Positions 8,764 through 16,554 of a stretch of DNA of 64,000 bases are shown in pieces; position 1 is the stretch's first letter; the number at the start of each line of letters is the position of its first letter. Below the pieces are notes generated by a model. That model worked only from the letters and a program-made list of their open reading frames with translations, was not told the origin of the DNA and did not search any database. Both the position numbers and the translations under genes were made by a program. Origin of the DNA: CAMEON01 sp045531965 (GTDB lineage: Bacteria > Bacillota > Clostridia > Oscillospirales > CAG-272); the NCBI GenBank assembly GCA_045531965.1, contig JAZSFA010000164.1:1-64000 (forward strand), read 5' to 3'.

Positions 8764-9102
8764 ATGGATGAGAAGAAATTTGAAAATGAAGAAATGATGG
8801 ATGAAAACGCGCTGGGTAGCGAATACTACACCCTGACCGACGAAGACGGTAACGAGCTTCAGTTTGAAGTTATTGGTGCAGCCGAGCTGAACGGACAGAC
8901 CTACTATGCCATGGTGCCCGTAGACGATCAGCCCGAGGACGGCGTTTGCGAGTACGTCATTCTCAAGGCAGAAAAGGACGAAGACGGCGAGGATATTCTG
9001 GTTACCGTTGACGATGACGATGAGTTTGACGATGTGGCCGATTACTTCGACGATATGCTGTCCGACGAGGCAGATTACGATCTCAACAACGACGAAAAAT
9101 AA
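8764..9102 (+). CDS. DUF1292 family protein (YrzB-like)
   Basis: A 112-aa very acidic cytoplasmic protein. The core (YYTLTDEDGNELQFEVIG, then YYAMVPVDDQPEDG and EYVILKAEKDEDGEDILVTV, then DDEFDDVADYFDDML) fits the DUF1292 family common in Firmicutes. Start ATG 8764 follows AAAGGA and lies downstream of the mapped promoter; the upstream in-frame codon at 8680 falls inside the promoter and is rejected. Family members often lie near ruvX and alaS genes, which are absent here. The molecular role of the family is not established. Confidence 0.88.
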   Translation: MDEKKFENEEMMDENALGSEYYTLTDEDGNELQFEVIGAAELNGQTYYAMVPVDDQPEDGVCEYVILKAEKDEDGEDILVTVDDDDEFDDVADYFDDMLSDEADYDLNNDEK

Positions 9103-9147
9103 TGCCCCTGTGGCATAAATGCGGCAGATGCCGCATACCCTATGTGT

Positions 9148-9406
9148 AACTCCTGCGAAGTGCGTGATATATAAGTTTGTGACCCACATCTGATGAAAGG
9201 AGACCGACTCATGCGGTGGTTTGCAGACCTCCCGTATCTTGCTTACGGTTGACTTGTCCCGACAAGGTACGGACGCTGGGAGCAGTAAAGCCGCAGATAG
9301 GTCACCGCCCTGAACAAACAGGGTTCCACCATTTGTATACACGGCTTTGCGGGACTTTGGGTATTTTCACGGAAATGACCTGCCGTCATCGGCAGGTCAT
9401 TTTTTA
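9148..9406 (+). ncRNA. ssrS: Probable 6S RNA with its terminator
   Basis: 6S RNA mimics an open promoter and binds sigma-A RNA polymerase holoenzyme. The region has no convincing ORF and folds as a long rod: a closing stem AACTCCTGCGAAG (9148-9160) with CTTTGCGGGACTT (9345-9357); an inner stem GCGGTG (9214-9219) with CACCGC (9303-9308); and apical pairings CTCCC with GGGAG and CCGTA with TACGG. The 3' hairpin CCCTGAAC...GGGTTC resembles the one found on the 3' side of 6S RNAs. A strong terminator ATGACCTGCC/GGCAGGTCAT plus T-run ends it (9375-9406). The RNA body would be about 210-220 nt, a normal 6S size. Identification is by structure and memory of the family, not by a covariance search. 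Confidence 0.7.
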
Positions 9407-9426
9407 TTTGAAATTCTAAATATCCC

Positions 9427-9455
9427 TTGACAACCTCAATGCTATATGCTATAAT
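9427..9455 (+). promoter_or_regulatory. Consensus SigA promoter for the thiT leader
   Basis: Perfect TTGACA (9427-9432), a 17-bp spacer, perfect TATAAT (9450-9455). Transcription would begin near 9462, a few nucleotides before the TPP aptamer. Confidence 0.9.
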
Positions 9456-9474
9456 AAGTCGAATCGCATAGAAA

Positions 9475-9573
9475 ATCAGGGGTGCTGGCAAGCGGACGCG
9501 CAAAGCCGGCTGAGATATGCTCATGCATGAACCCTTAACCTGATACGGATAATACCGGCGTAGGAAGCATTTT
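9475..9573 (+). promoter_or_regulatory. TPP riboswitch (THI element) controlling thiT
   Basis: Thi-box signatures in order: CAGGGGTGCTGG (9477 on), GGCTGAGATATGC (9508-9520), ACCCTTAACCTGAT (9531-9544) and GGATAATACCGGCGTAGGAAGC (9547-9568). These form the P1-P5 TPP aptamer. It precedes a thiamine transporter gene and an intrinsic terminator, so high TPP should stop transcription before thiT. Confidence 0.96.
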
Positions 9574-9605
9574 CAAATACAGAAGTCTGATCACCTTCTT
9601 TTGAG

Positions 9606-9641
9606 TTGACCTGCGGAGATTTTCCGTGCGGTCAATTTTTC
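9606..9641 (+). terminator. Riboswitch-controlled terminator upstream of thiT
   Basis: TTGACC (9606-9611) pairs with GGTCAA (9630-9635), with an inner CGGA/TCCG pairing, followed by a T-run. It sits between the TPP aptamer and the thiT ribosome site GGAGG (9646-9650). This position fits a transcriptional OFF switch when TPP is bound. Confidence 0.85.
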
Positions 9642-9660
9642 TTTTGGAGGTAATTCTTTG

Positions 9661-10254
9661 ATGAAAAAGAATGTCAAACAGCACCTGCTTGCCCTGGTGG
9701 AAGGGGCTATGATGTTGGCACTCGCCTGGGCGTTGGACTTTGTCTGCTCACTACTGCCCTTCAACCATGCATGGGTCAACGGCGGCGGTATCACCATCGG
9801 GATGCTGCCCCTGGTCTACTACGGCTTCCGCCATGGCTCTGCTTGGGGTATCGGCGCCGGCTTGGTCTTTTCGGGACTGCAAATGCTCATGGGATGGTAC
9901 GTCCCCCCTGCCAATACGTGGTGGGCGATCCTACTTTGTGTTCTGCTGGACTACGTACTTGCGTTCACGGTTCTTGGCGCTTCCGCATTTTTTGCCAAGC
10001 CCTTTGAAAAAAAGCACCGTCTTTTAGGCTATGGCGTAGGCGCTTTTATCGTCTGCCTGCTCCGATATGCATGCAGTACGCTGTCCGGCGGTATCTTGTG
10101 GGGTTCCTATGCCTTTGACGGGTGGAATCCCTGGGTTTATTCCATCGTGTATAACGGCTCCTATATGGTTCCCAATGCCATCTTGACAGCCGTTCTGATC
10201 GTACTTCTTTGCCGCGCATTAGACCCCAAAACATTAAGACCCATGAAGGCATAA
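9661..10254 (+). CDS. thiT: Thiamine transporter ThiT (ECF transporter S component)
   Basis: A 197-aa integral membrane protein with about six helices, the substrate-specific subunit that binds thiamine and docks on a shared ECF energizing module (not in this window). Family features: LVEGAMMLALAWALDFV in helix 1, GGITIGMLPLVYYGFRHG, WGIGAGLVFSGLQML, and a C-terminal GSYMVPNAILTAVLI helix. Aromatic residues of the binding site lie in the WYVPPANTWW and YAFDGWNPWVYS segments. Expression is controlled by the upstream TPP riboswitch. ATG 9661 is taken as the start; a TTG directly before it at 9658 is also possible, since GGAGG is 10 or 7 nt away respectively. Confidence 0.96.
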   Translation: MKKNVKQHLLALVEGAMMLALAWALDFVCSLLPFNHAWVNGGGITIGMLPLVYYGFRHGSAWGIGAGLVFSGLQMLMGWYVPPANTWWAILLCVLLDYVLAFTVLGASAFFAKPFEKKHRLLGYGVGAFIVCLLRYACSTLSGGILWGSYAFDGWNPWVYSIVYNGSYMVPNAILTAVLIVLLCRALDPKTLRPMKA

Positions 10255-10260
10255 ACCACA

Positions 10261-10294
10261 GCGCAGGGGAACATTCTCCTGCGCATTTCTATTT
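10261..10294 (+). terminator. Probable terminator after thiT
   Basis: GCGCAGG (10261-10267) pairs with CCTGCGC (10278-10284) around a short loop; a T-rich tract (ATTTCTATTT) follows. Confidence 0.65.
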
Positions 10295-10332
10295 AAATTT
10301 GTTACGATTTTGAAAATTGTCATATTAGGATA

Positions 10333-10361
10333 TTGAAAAAAGCTACAATTTGATGTACAAT
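10333..10361 (+). promoter_or_regulatory. SigA-type promoter for the 10403 surface protein
   Basis: TTGAAA (10333-10338), a 17-bp spacer, TACAAT (10356-10361), about 40 nt upstream of the start codon. Confidence 0.7.
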
Positions 10362-10402
10362 ATAGGCATCATCATTCATAACAAAGGAGTTTGAAAATAA
10401 AC

Positions 10403-11923
10403 ATGAAAAGAATCATAACTTTTCTTTTGACACTGCTCATGATGCTGTCTTGCCTGTCCTGCCTCATGCCTGCATCCGCAGAAGAAGCTACGGATCCCTA
10501 CGCCCCCGCGAACGAAGAATTACAGCAAATGTTCACCGGTGAGCAAGGTGCTGCTTTGGGTAGCTTTGGTAAAGGGCAGTCCTTTGGCGCTATGGTCTCT
10601 GTGCCTGAAGGGAAAAGATTGACCCAAATCAATTTCCATGCGCTGGCTACCTACAACAACAACTCAAATACCATTGTGTTCAGAGTATATCAGTGGAATA
10701 ACGACTATCAGACCACCGTACAGGGTCAGATTTTGGCTCAGGTAACCAAACGTAACCAGGTGGATAACGATCCTCTTGACATCAAGCTCCCCACCAACCG
10801 AAACCTGACCGGCGATCTTCTTTGGACAGCTACCTTCGAAGGCGGCGAAAAGCAGATAACCCCTTGGAAAGCCGGCGGTCCCGTTGGCGCTACGCAGTAT
10901 TTCTCTTTAGGCAACGAGTGTGACGCTTTCTGTTTCAGCATCACCATGGCAGACGCTTTGACCACGCTGCCCGCCACCCATACCGCAACGTTCGTTGCCG
11001 AGGGTACTGAGATCGGTAAGATCACCTTCTTTGAGGGTGATACAGAGCTTTACGGCGTCCCCGAATGCCCCCCCAAGGAGGGCTTCTACGCCGACTGGGA
11101 AACCTACACCCTGGGCAAAGAAGATATTACCATTAACGCCGTCTACAGCGATGCTTCCGGTGCTGTCAAGCCCGGTGTTCCCGACGCTACCCACATCACC
11201 GCCTTTGCCGAAGTACATAACAATTATCTGATCCCCGAAGGTTGTTACTCCCAGGTTAACCGCGACGGCACCGCTTCCTTTGTCGGTTCTTGGGAAGTCG
11301 ACGACGATATTGATGCATACGTCACCATCAATTATTGCACCTTCATGGTGAAGTATTTCGAGGGCTACAGTTCCCGTAACGATCTGCCCAACAAGAACCA
11401 CAAGTATAACGTAGTCGCCTTCAAGGTCAAAGCACCCGCTGTTTCCGCCGACTCTATGCCCAACCTATTGGTCACCGTCGGTCGTAACAACACCGAGGTG
11501 TATTGCAATAAGGTCGCCAACACCATTAAGTGTGACGGCAACGAGGAATACTGGATCTTTGATTTCTCCGACGAATCGGATTTCTCCTCCGACTTTATCA
11601 ACACCATGAAGCTCAACTGGGCATACAGCATGGGCACGGAAGAGAATCTCAATGCCGAGTTTGTTCTCATGGGCTTCCAGTTCTTCGATACCCTGGACGA
11701 TGCCATGCGCGCTACCGGTGGTGAGGAAATGACCGAGGCACCCACCGAGGCACCTACGGAAGTACCTACCGAGGTTCCCACCGAAGCTCCCACCACACCC
11801 GAAGCCACCGAAAAGCCTGCGGAAGAGCCCCGGGAAGAAAAGGGTTGTGCTTCTATGATGGCTTCCGCAACCGTGGTTTTGACTGCAGTCGCCGCCGCCT
11901 ACGCTTTGAAAAAGAAGAATTAA
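10403..11923 (+). CDS. Secreted surface protein with InlB-type repeat and GCAS-TM-KKK C-terminus
   Basis: A 506-aa exported protein. A signal peptide (residues 1-26, ending ASA before EEA) is followed by a beta-rich domain of unknown family (about 35-195, FGKGQSFGAMVSVPEGK). Next is a Listeria-Bacteroides/InlB-type repeat (about 197-252, THTATFVAEGTEIGK to DITINAVYS), then a second unassigned domain (about 265-440), a PTEAPTEVPTEVPTEAP linker and the tail EEKGCASM-hydrophobic-ALKKKN. The tail matches two other proteins in this window (21244, 45964) and may be a sorting signal. The ATG at 10403 has AAAGGAG 13 nt upstream; the nearer in-frame TTG at 10391 is only 1 nt from it. Confidence 0.82.
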   Translation: MKRIITFLLTLLMMLSCLSCLMPASAEEATDPYAPANEELQQMFTGEQGAALGSFGKGQSFGAMVSVPEGKRLTQINFHALATYNNNSNTIVFRVYQWNNDYQTTVQGQILAQVTKRNQVDNDPLDIKLPTNRNLTGDLLWTATFEGGEKQITPWKAGGPVGATQYFSLGNECDAFCFSITMADALTTLPATHTATFVAEGTEIGKITFFEGDTELYGVPECPPKEGFYADWETYTLGKEDITINAVYSDASGAVKPGVPDATHITAFAEVHNNYLIPEGCYSQVNRDGTASFVGSWEVDDDIDAYVTINYCTFMVKYFEGYSSRNDLPNKNHKYNVVAFKVKAPAVSADSMPNLLVTVGRNNTEVYCNKVANTIKCDGNEEYWIFDFSDESDFSSDFINTMKLNWAYSMGTEENLNAEFVLMGFQFFDTLDDAMRATGGEEMTEAPTEAPTEVPTEVPTEAPTTPEATEKPAEEPREEKGCASMMASATVVLTAVAAAYALKKKN

Positions 11924-11938
11924 CCTGATCAATAAGTA

Positions 11939-11975
11939 ATCCCCCACGGACTTTTCAAAGCCCGTGGGGGTTCCT
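11939..11975 (+). terminator. Intrinsic terminator between converging surface-protein gene and glnN
   Basis: CCCCCACGG (11941-11949) pairs with CCGTGGGGG (11962-11970), followed by TTCCTT. The tail has few Ts, but the GC stem is perfect and well placed between convergent genes. Confidence 0.75.
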
Positions 11976-11985
11976 TATATATACG

Positions 11986-14082
11986 TTATTGCTGATAAGT
12001 CATTTCTCCATACGTAGGAAGAGGCCATAGCGCAGAAGGCATCAACGTCTCCATTTCGTCCACCGGAGCGCGAAGAGACGCCATGGCGGGAACAACCTTG
12101 TCACGGAAAGCACAAGCCACCGCATGGGCATCACCGGCAGCAGAGGCTTCGCGGTCTGCTTGACGAAGAGCTTCCACAGCACGGAAGGCTTGGGCATTCA
12201 GCGCAGACAAGCGGGTGATCAGTTCTTTTTCAAGAACAACAGCCTCATCACCACAGACACGCTGCTTATTTGCGGCAGTTTCGGCAAGCTGTCCCAAATA
12301 AGTTTCCACTGCGGGAATGATCTGGCGGGATGCCATGATAATCATGGTTTGGGCCTCAATGTTCAGCACCTTGGCATAATTCTCCATCATGATTTCCTGA
12401 CGAGAGCGCAATTCCACCTCGCTGAGCACACCGAACTTTTCGAACAGAGCAATGTTCTTTGGTTCTGTCAAGGTCTCGCAAGCCTCCACGGTGGTGCGGA
12501 GATTGAGCAGACCGCGGCGGGCAGCTTCTGCGGTCCACTCAGCAGAATAACCGTTTCCATTGAAGATAATTCGCTTGTGGCGAGCAAAAGTTTCTCGGAT
12601 CTCTTCTGCCACAGCAAGGTTGAAGTCCTGAGCGCCCTCCAATCGGTCAGCCATATCACACAGAACCTTTGCTACTGTTGTGTTCAGTACGATATTGGGC
12701 AGCGCGATATTCTGGGACGATCCCAAGGAGCGGAATTCAAACTTGTTTCCAGTAAAAGCAATCGGAGACGTGCGGTTGCGGTCAGTGGTGTCCTTACGGA
12801 ACGTAGGCACTGAGGGAATCCCCAGGTTCATCGTGGGAGCATGGTGCTTGGCGTAATCCACGCCTTCCACTATAGAATCAATGATCTCATCCAACTCGTC
12901 ACCAAGGAAAAGAGAAATGATCGCGGGCGGCGCTTCAAAACCACCCAAGCGATGATCGTTACCAGGATAGGCAACCGACATACGGTAGAGATCCTGATAT
13001 TCGTCTACCGCGCAAACGATCGCCGCCAACAAAAGCAAAAACAGGGTGTTTTCGCGGGGATTCTTTCCCGGTTTTACCAGATTTTTTCCGTCATCCGTCG
13101 TCAACGACCAGTTGTTATGCTTACCCGAGCCGTTAACGCCCGCATAAGGCTTTTCATGGAGCAAACAGACCATTCCGTATTTTTCGGCAGTCAGTTTCAT
13201 GTACTCCATGGTCAAAAGATTTTGATCCACCGCCATGTTGGTAGTAGCATATATCGGTGCCAGCTCGTGCTGGGAAGGCGCTGCTTCGTTGTGCTCTGTT
13301 TTGGCGTTGACCCCCAGCGTCCACAATACCTCGTCAAGTTCCTTCATAAAAGCAGCAACCTTTGGCTTAATGGGACCAAAATAATGGTCATCCATTTCCT
13401 GTCCCTTGGGGGCAGGTGCGCCAAACAGGGTGCGACCGCAATACAGAAGGTCTTTCCGCCCTTCAAAGTACGCCTTATTCACCAAAAAGTACTCTTGCTC
13501 CGCGCCTACAGTGGTGGTCACGCGTTTGGTCGTGGTATCTCCAAACAAGCGCAAAATACGTAGCGCCTCACGGCTGATGGCATCCATAGATCGGAGCAAG
13601 GGGGTCTTGGTATCCAAAGCCTCCCCGGTGTAAGCGCAGAAAGCCGTAGGAATATACAAGGTACGATCCTTAACAAAAGCATAGGAGGCAGGATCCCATG
13701 CCGTATACCCTCGCGCTTCAAACGTGGCGCGCAGTCCTCCCGAGGGGAAGGAGGATGCATCCGGCTCCCCTTTGATCAGTTCTTTTCCGGAAAACTCCAT
13801 GACTACGCGATCACCCGGGATGGGGGATATAAAAGCATCGTGCTTCTCAGCCGTGACTCCCGTCAAAGGCTGAAACCAGTGGGTATAATGGGTGGCACCT
13901 TTTTCAATCGCCCAATCCTTCATGGCGTTGGCAACCACATCCGCAATGGCAGGATCAATGGTGCCACCTGTGGCGATGGTTTTCGTCAAGGATTTATACA
14001 CCTCTTTGGGCAGGCGTTGGCGCATAACCTCATCATTGAAAACCATACTGCCAAACAGCTCGGGAATATTTTTGACTGACAT
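11986..14082 (-). CDS. glnN: Type III glutamine synthetase
   Basis: Makes glutamine from glutamate, ammonia and ATP. At 698 aa it is the long GSIII form, distinct from the 440-470-aa GSI. GSIII marks are the N-terminal FGSMVFND (10-17), FPSGGLRATFEARGYTAWDP (112-131), the metal-binding GAEQEYFLV (193-201), NEAAPSQHELAP, the ATP/ammonium-site GVNGSGKHNNWS, and a long helical C-terminal extension. It is monocistronic and divergent from the zinc operon. A consensus promoter lies about 60 bp upstream. I see no glutamine riboswitch-like element in its short leader. Confidence 0.96.
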   Translation of the reverse strand: MSVKNIPELFGSMVFNDEVMRQRLPKEVYKSLTKTIATGGTIDPAIADVVANAMKDWAIEKGATHYTHWFQPLTGVTAEKHDAFISPIPGDRVVMEFSGKELIKGEPDASSFPSGGLRATFEARGYTAWDPASYAFVKDRTLYIPTAFCAYTGEALDTKTPLLRSMDAISREALRILRLFGDTTTKRVTTTVGAEQEYFLVNKAYFEGRKDLLYCGRTLFGAPAPKGQEMDDHYFGPIKPKVAAFMKELDEVLWTLGVNAKTEHNEAAPSQHELAPIYATTNMAVDQNLLTMEYMKLTAEKYGMVCLLHEKPYAGVNGSGKHNNWSLTTDDGKNLVKPGKNPRENTLFLLLLAAIVCAVDEYQDLYRMSVAYPGNDHRLGGFEAPPAIISLFLGDELDEIIDSIVEGVDYAKHHAPTMNLGIPSVPTFRKDTTDRNRTSPIAFTGNKFEFRSLGSSQNIALPNIVLNTTVAKVLCDMADRLEGAQDFNLAVAEEIRETFARHKRIIFNGNGYSAEWTAEAARRGLLNLRTTVEACETLTEPKNIALFEKFGVLSEVELRSRQEIMMENYAKVLNIEAQTMIIMASRQIIPAVETYLGQLAETAANKQRVCGDEAVVLEKELITRLSALNAQAFRAVEALRQADREASAAGDAHAVACAFRDKVVPAMASLRAPVDEMETLMPSALWPLPTYGEMTYQQ

Positions 14083-14142
14083 ATTTTCCCCCTTGATATA
14101 GAAAATTTGATTGAATCAAACACTTCCTCATTTTATATGGGC

Positions 14143-14171
14143 ATTATAAACCATAACCCCGAATTTGTCAA
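14143..14171 (-). promoter_or_regulatory. Consensus promoter for glnN
   Basis: Minus strand: TTGACA (14171-14166), a 17-bp spacer, TATAAT (14148-14143). Both hexamers are perfect. It is about 40 bp from the Zur-type palindrome, so it is probably independent of it. Confidence 0.88.
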
Positions 14172-14209
14172 GAGGCATACCGCGTGAAACTATCAAAAAT
14201 CGCGTCTGA

Positions 14210-14230
14210 ATTTGAGAATCATTCTCAAAT
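14210..14230. promoter_or_regulatory. Fur/Zur-type operator (perfect 21-bp palindrome)
   Basis: ATTTGAGAAT-C-ATTCTCAAAT is a perfect 10-1-10 inverted repeat whose core TGAGAATCATTCTCA follows the 7-1-7 Fur-family box (TGATAATNATTATCA type). It ends 3 bp before the -35 hexamer of the zur promoter, so bound repressor would block polymerase. Confidence 0.9.
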
Positions 14231-14233
14231 CTA

Positions 14234-14262
14234 TTGACAAACCTTCTTTTTTGTGGTATACT
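14234..14262 (+). promoter_or_regulatory. Promoter of the zur-znuACB operon
   Basis: TTGACA (14234-14239), a 17-bp spacer, TATACT (14257-14262), directly downstream of the Zur-type palindrome. Start of transcription would be near 14269, about 25 nt before the zur ATG. Confidence 0.88.
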
Positions 14263-14293
14263 GAAGCGATTTCTTTATGAGGAAGGAACATCT

Positions 14294-14767
14294 ATGGCAT
14301 CCACCTATAAAACAGAAGGTAAAACCCGATTAATCACCTTTTTTTCGGGTCATCCCGACACTCAGTTTACGGTTGACGAATTGCACGCCGCTTTGACTAA
14401 CGCCTATCCAGAAGCATATCAAGGTGCCAAGGGCGGTAAAAGCTCGCTATATCGTCAGCTGTCCGTCCTTTTGGAGGAAGGCACCGTCCGGAAATTTCGC
14501 GACGACAAACAGTCCGCCTACGTTTACCAATACGTCGCCTGCGGCGCCTGTTCTCACCATTTTCACCTGAAATGCTTGTCCTGTGGTAAACTGGAGCATT
14601 TGGATTGTGCTATCAGTGATCAGCTTTTGGCACATATCAGCAAGGATCACAATTTTTGCATTGACCGTGGGCGCTCCATTTTGTACGGACTGTGCGCCGC
14701 CTGTCACGAAGAAGAAAAAATACCGGTCAGCATTCCCCTTTGCCCTTGCGGCCACAAACACGATTGA
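14294..14767 (+). CDS. zur: Fur-family zinc uptake regulator
   Basis: A 157-aa metal-dependent repressor. The N-terminal winged helix (residues 1-80) includes FTVDELHAAL and SSLYRQLSVLLEEGTVRKF. The C-terminal dimer domain has a structural zinc site from Cys94/Cys97 (CLSCG) and Cys134/Cys137 (CAAC), with the sensing-type HHFHLKC segment (88-94). An unusual extra tail, CPCGHKHD (150-157), adds metal ligands. Start ATG 14294 follows GGAAGGA; the longer in-frame reading from 14234 would begin inside the promoter. Zur rather than Fur is inferred from the operon with znuACB and the adjacent palindrome. Confidence 0.9.
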   Translation: MASTYKTEGKTRLITFFSGHPDTQFTVDELHAALTNAYPEAYQGAKGGKSSLYRQLSVLLEEGTVRKFRDDKQSAYVYQYVACGACSHHFHLKCLSCGKLEHLDCAISDQLLAHISKDHNFCIDRGRSILYGLCAACHEEEKIPVSIPLCPCGHKHD

Positions 14768-14778
14768 AAGGATCACCC

Positions 14779-15768
14779 ATGTTGAAACGAAAGATATATC
14801 ATTTTTTGCCCGTCATTTTATGCCTGGCGCTGCTGTGCACGGGATTCGTCTCCTGCACAGCATCTCCTCGCAACCCTGCCAATGAGGGCTGCCTTCTGGT
14901 CGTCTGCACCAACGTTGCCGCCATGAATCTCGCCGCGGAGACCGTCATTCCCGAAAGCGCTGACCACAGAGCCGTTATTCAGGTTATTCTGCTTGGGCGA
15001 CCCGGGCAGGATATGCACAGTTATGAGCCTTCGGCAAAAGACATGATCACACTGTCCACCGCCGATATGGTCGTATCGGTAGGGGATAGCGCCGAGCCTT
15101 GGTTGAATAGTGCCCTGTCCTCTTCGGGCAACCAAGGAGTCCGTCAAGTCAAAATGATGGAGGTCTGCGGCATTCAAGGCGAGCAGCACGATCACGACGA
15201 GTCATGCGACCACGACCACGATGAACTGACCGACGAACACGTATGGCTGTCCCTCAAAAACGCGCAAAAGATATCCCATGCCATCGCGGATACCGCCATG
15301 GAAATCATGGAAAGCATCAACGCCGAACTGACCGCGGGGATCGCCGCCCAAAGAGATGCGTTTTGTGCCGAGCTGGCAGCACTTGACAAGCAATATGCCG
15401 ATATGGTTGCATCCGCCAAGCGCACAGAGTTGCTGGTTGCCGACCGCTATCCTTTCGCCCACTTGATGAAGGATTACGGTCTGACCTGCCACGCCGCCTT
15501 CCCCGGTTGCTCTTCCGAAACCGAGGCATCCTTCGCTACACAGACACGACTCATAGAAACCGTAAAATCCCTAGGGCTTCGCTATATTTTCGTCATTGAA
15601 GGCTCTGACCGCAAGGTCGCCGAGACCGTTGCTAAAGAAACAGGAGCGGAAATTCTCCTGCTTCATTCCTTCCAAATCATCAGCGAGGAAGCGTTAGCAA
15701 CTGTGTCCTATGTTGATGTGATGAAGAACAATTTGGAAAATTTAAGAAAAGCCTTGTGCGAATCATGA
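14779..15768 (+). CDS. znuA: Zinc ABC transporter substrate-binding lipoprotein
   Basis: A 329-aa cluster A-I metal-binding lipoprotein. Lipobox GFVSC puts the lipidated Cys at 26. Likely metal ligands are His80 in QDMHSYEPSAKD and His154 in DEHVWLS, plus a third His in the YGLTCHAAF region. The His/Asp-rich loop EQHDHDESCDHDHDELTDEH (135-154) is typical of zinc, not manganese, binding proteins. ATG 14779 follows GAAAGGA, 11 bp after zur. It works with znuC and znuB downstream. Confidence 0.93.
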   Translation: MLKRKIYHFLPVILCLALLCTGFVSCTASPRNPANEGCLLVVCTNVAAMNLAAETVIPESADHRAVIQVILLGRPGQDMHSYEPSAKDMITLSTADMVVSVGDSAEPWLNSALSSSGNQGVRQVKMMEVCGIQGEQHDHDESCDHDHDELTDEHVWLSLKNAQKISHAIADTAMEIMESINAELTAGIAAQRDAFCAELAALDKQYADMVASAKRTELLVADRYPFAHLMKDYGLTCHAAFPGCSSETEASFATQTRLIETVKSLGLRYIFVIEGSDRKVAETVAKETGAEILLLHSFQIISEEALATVSYVDVMKNNLENLRKALCES

Positions 15769-15782
15769 TTTAGGAGCCTCAC

Positions 15783-16550
15783 ATGAAGAAAGTTATATCA
15801 CATACCTTGCCCGATAACGTGATGCTACATTGTGTCAACGCCTCTCTCGCCTGGGAAAACCATACCGTGGTTTCGGGGCTGACCCTAACTGTCCATAAAG
15901 GGGATTATCTCTGCATTGTGGGTGAAAACGGTTCGGGAAAATCAACGTTGGTCAAAGCCATGCTGGGATTGCACCCCATCGCCGAGGGGCATATTTGCAT
16001 CAACAACACCGTAAGAAACGGCGGCATCGGCTATCTGCCGCAGCAAACACCCGCGCAAAAAGACTTTCCCGCCTCTGTCAAGGAGGTCGTCATGTCCGGC
16101 TGCTTACATGGTCTCAGATGGCATCCCTTTCTCACCCGAGAGCTAAAGCACCGCGCAACCTGCGCCATGGAGCGTGTTGGGATCACCGATATTGCCAACC
16201 ACTGCTACCGCGATTTATCAGGCGGTCAGCAACAACGTGTGCTTCTTGCCCGTGCCTTCTGTGCTACGGAGCAGTTGATCTTTTTGGATGAGCCGATCAC
16301 CGGCTTGGATCCTGTGGCTATGAAGGGTCTGTATGATATCATCTCCGACATGAACCGCCCCAGCGAATGCAACATCTGCGATCACAACCATCAGGGCGTC
16401 ACAGTCGTTATGGTCTCCCATGATATTCAAGCGGCAGTCAAACATGCCAGCCATATCCTTCATTTGGATAGAGAACAGTCATTCTTCGGAACCACCGAAG
16501 ATTATCTGAAAACAGCCATAGGCCGCCGTTTTGCAGGAAAGGAGGACTGA
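15783..16550 (+). CDS. znuC: Zinc ABC transporter ATP-binding protein with a Cys/His insert
   Basis: A 255-aa ABC ATPase that powers zinc import. Walker A GENGSGKS (48-55), Q-loop YLPQQT (84-89), signature LSGGQQQRVLLARA (145-158), Walker B LIFLDEP (165-171), H-loop MVSHD (210-214). Between the D-loop and H-loop lies a segment RPSECNICDHNHQG (192-205) that is longer than usual and has a CxxCxHxH arrangement, which might bind metal (inference). It lies 14 bp after znuA, and its 3' end carries the ribosome site for znuB. Confidence 0.93.
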   Translation: MKKVISHTLPDNVMLHCVNASLAWENHTVVSGLTLTVHKGDYLCIVGENGSGKSTLVKAMLGLHPIAEGHICINNTVRNGGIGYLPQQTPAQKDFPASVKEVVMSGCLHGLRWHPFLTRELKHRATCAMERVGITDIANHCYRDLSGGQQQRVLLARAFCATEQLIFLDEPITGLDPVAMKGLYDIISDMNRPSECNICDHNHQGVTVVMVSHDIQAAVKHASHILHLDREQSFFGTTEDYLKTAIGRRFAGKED

Positions 16551-16554
16551 TGCC

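Noticed and set aside
9216..9419. 67-codon open frame inside the 6S-like region
   Set aside because: It runs through paired stems and the terminator, and its composition is unlike neighbouring proteins.
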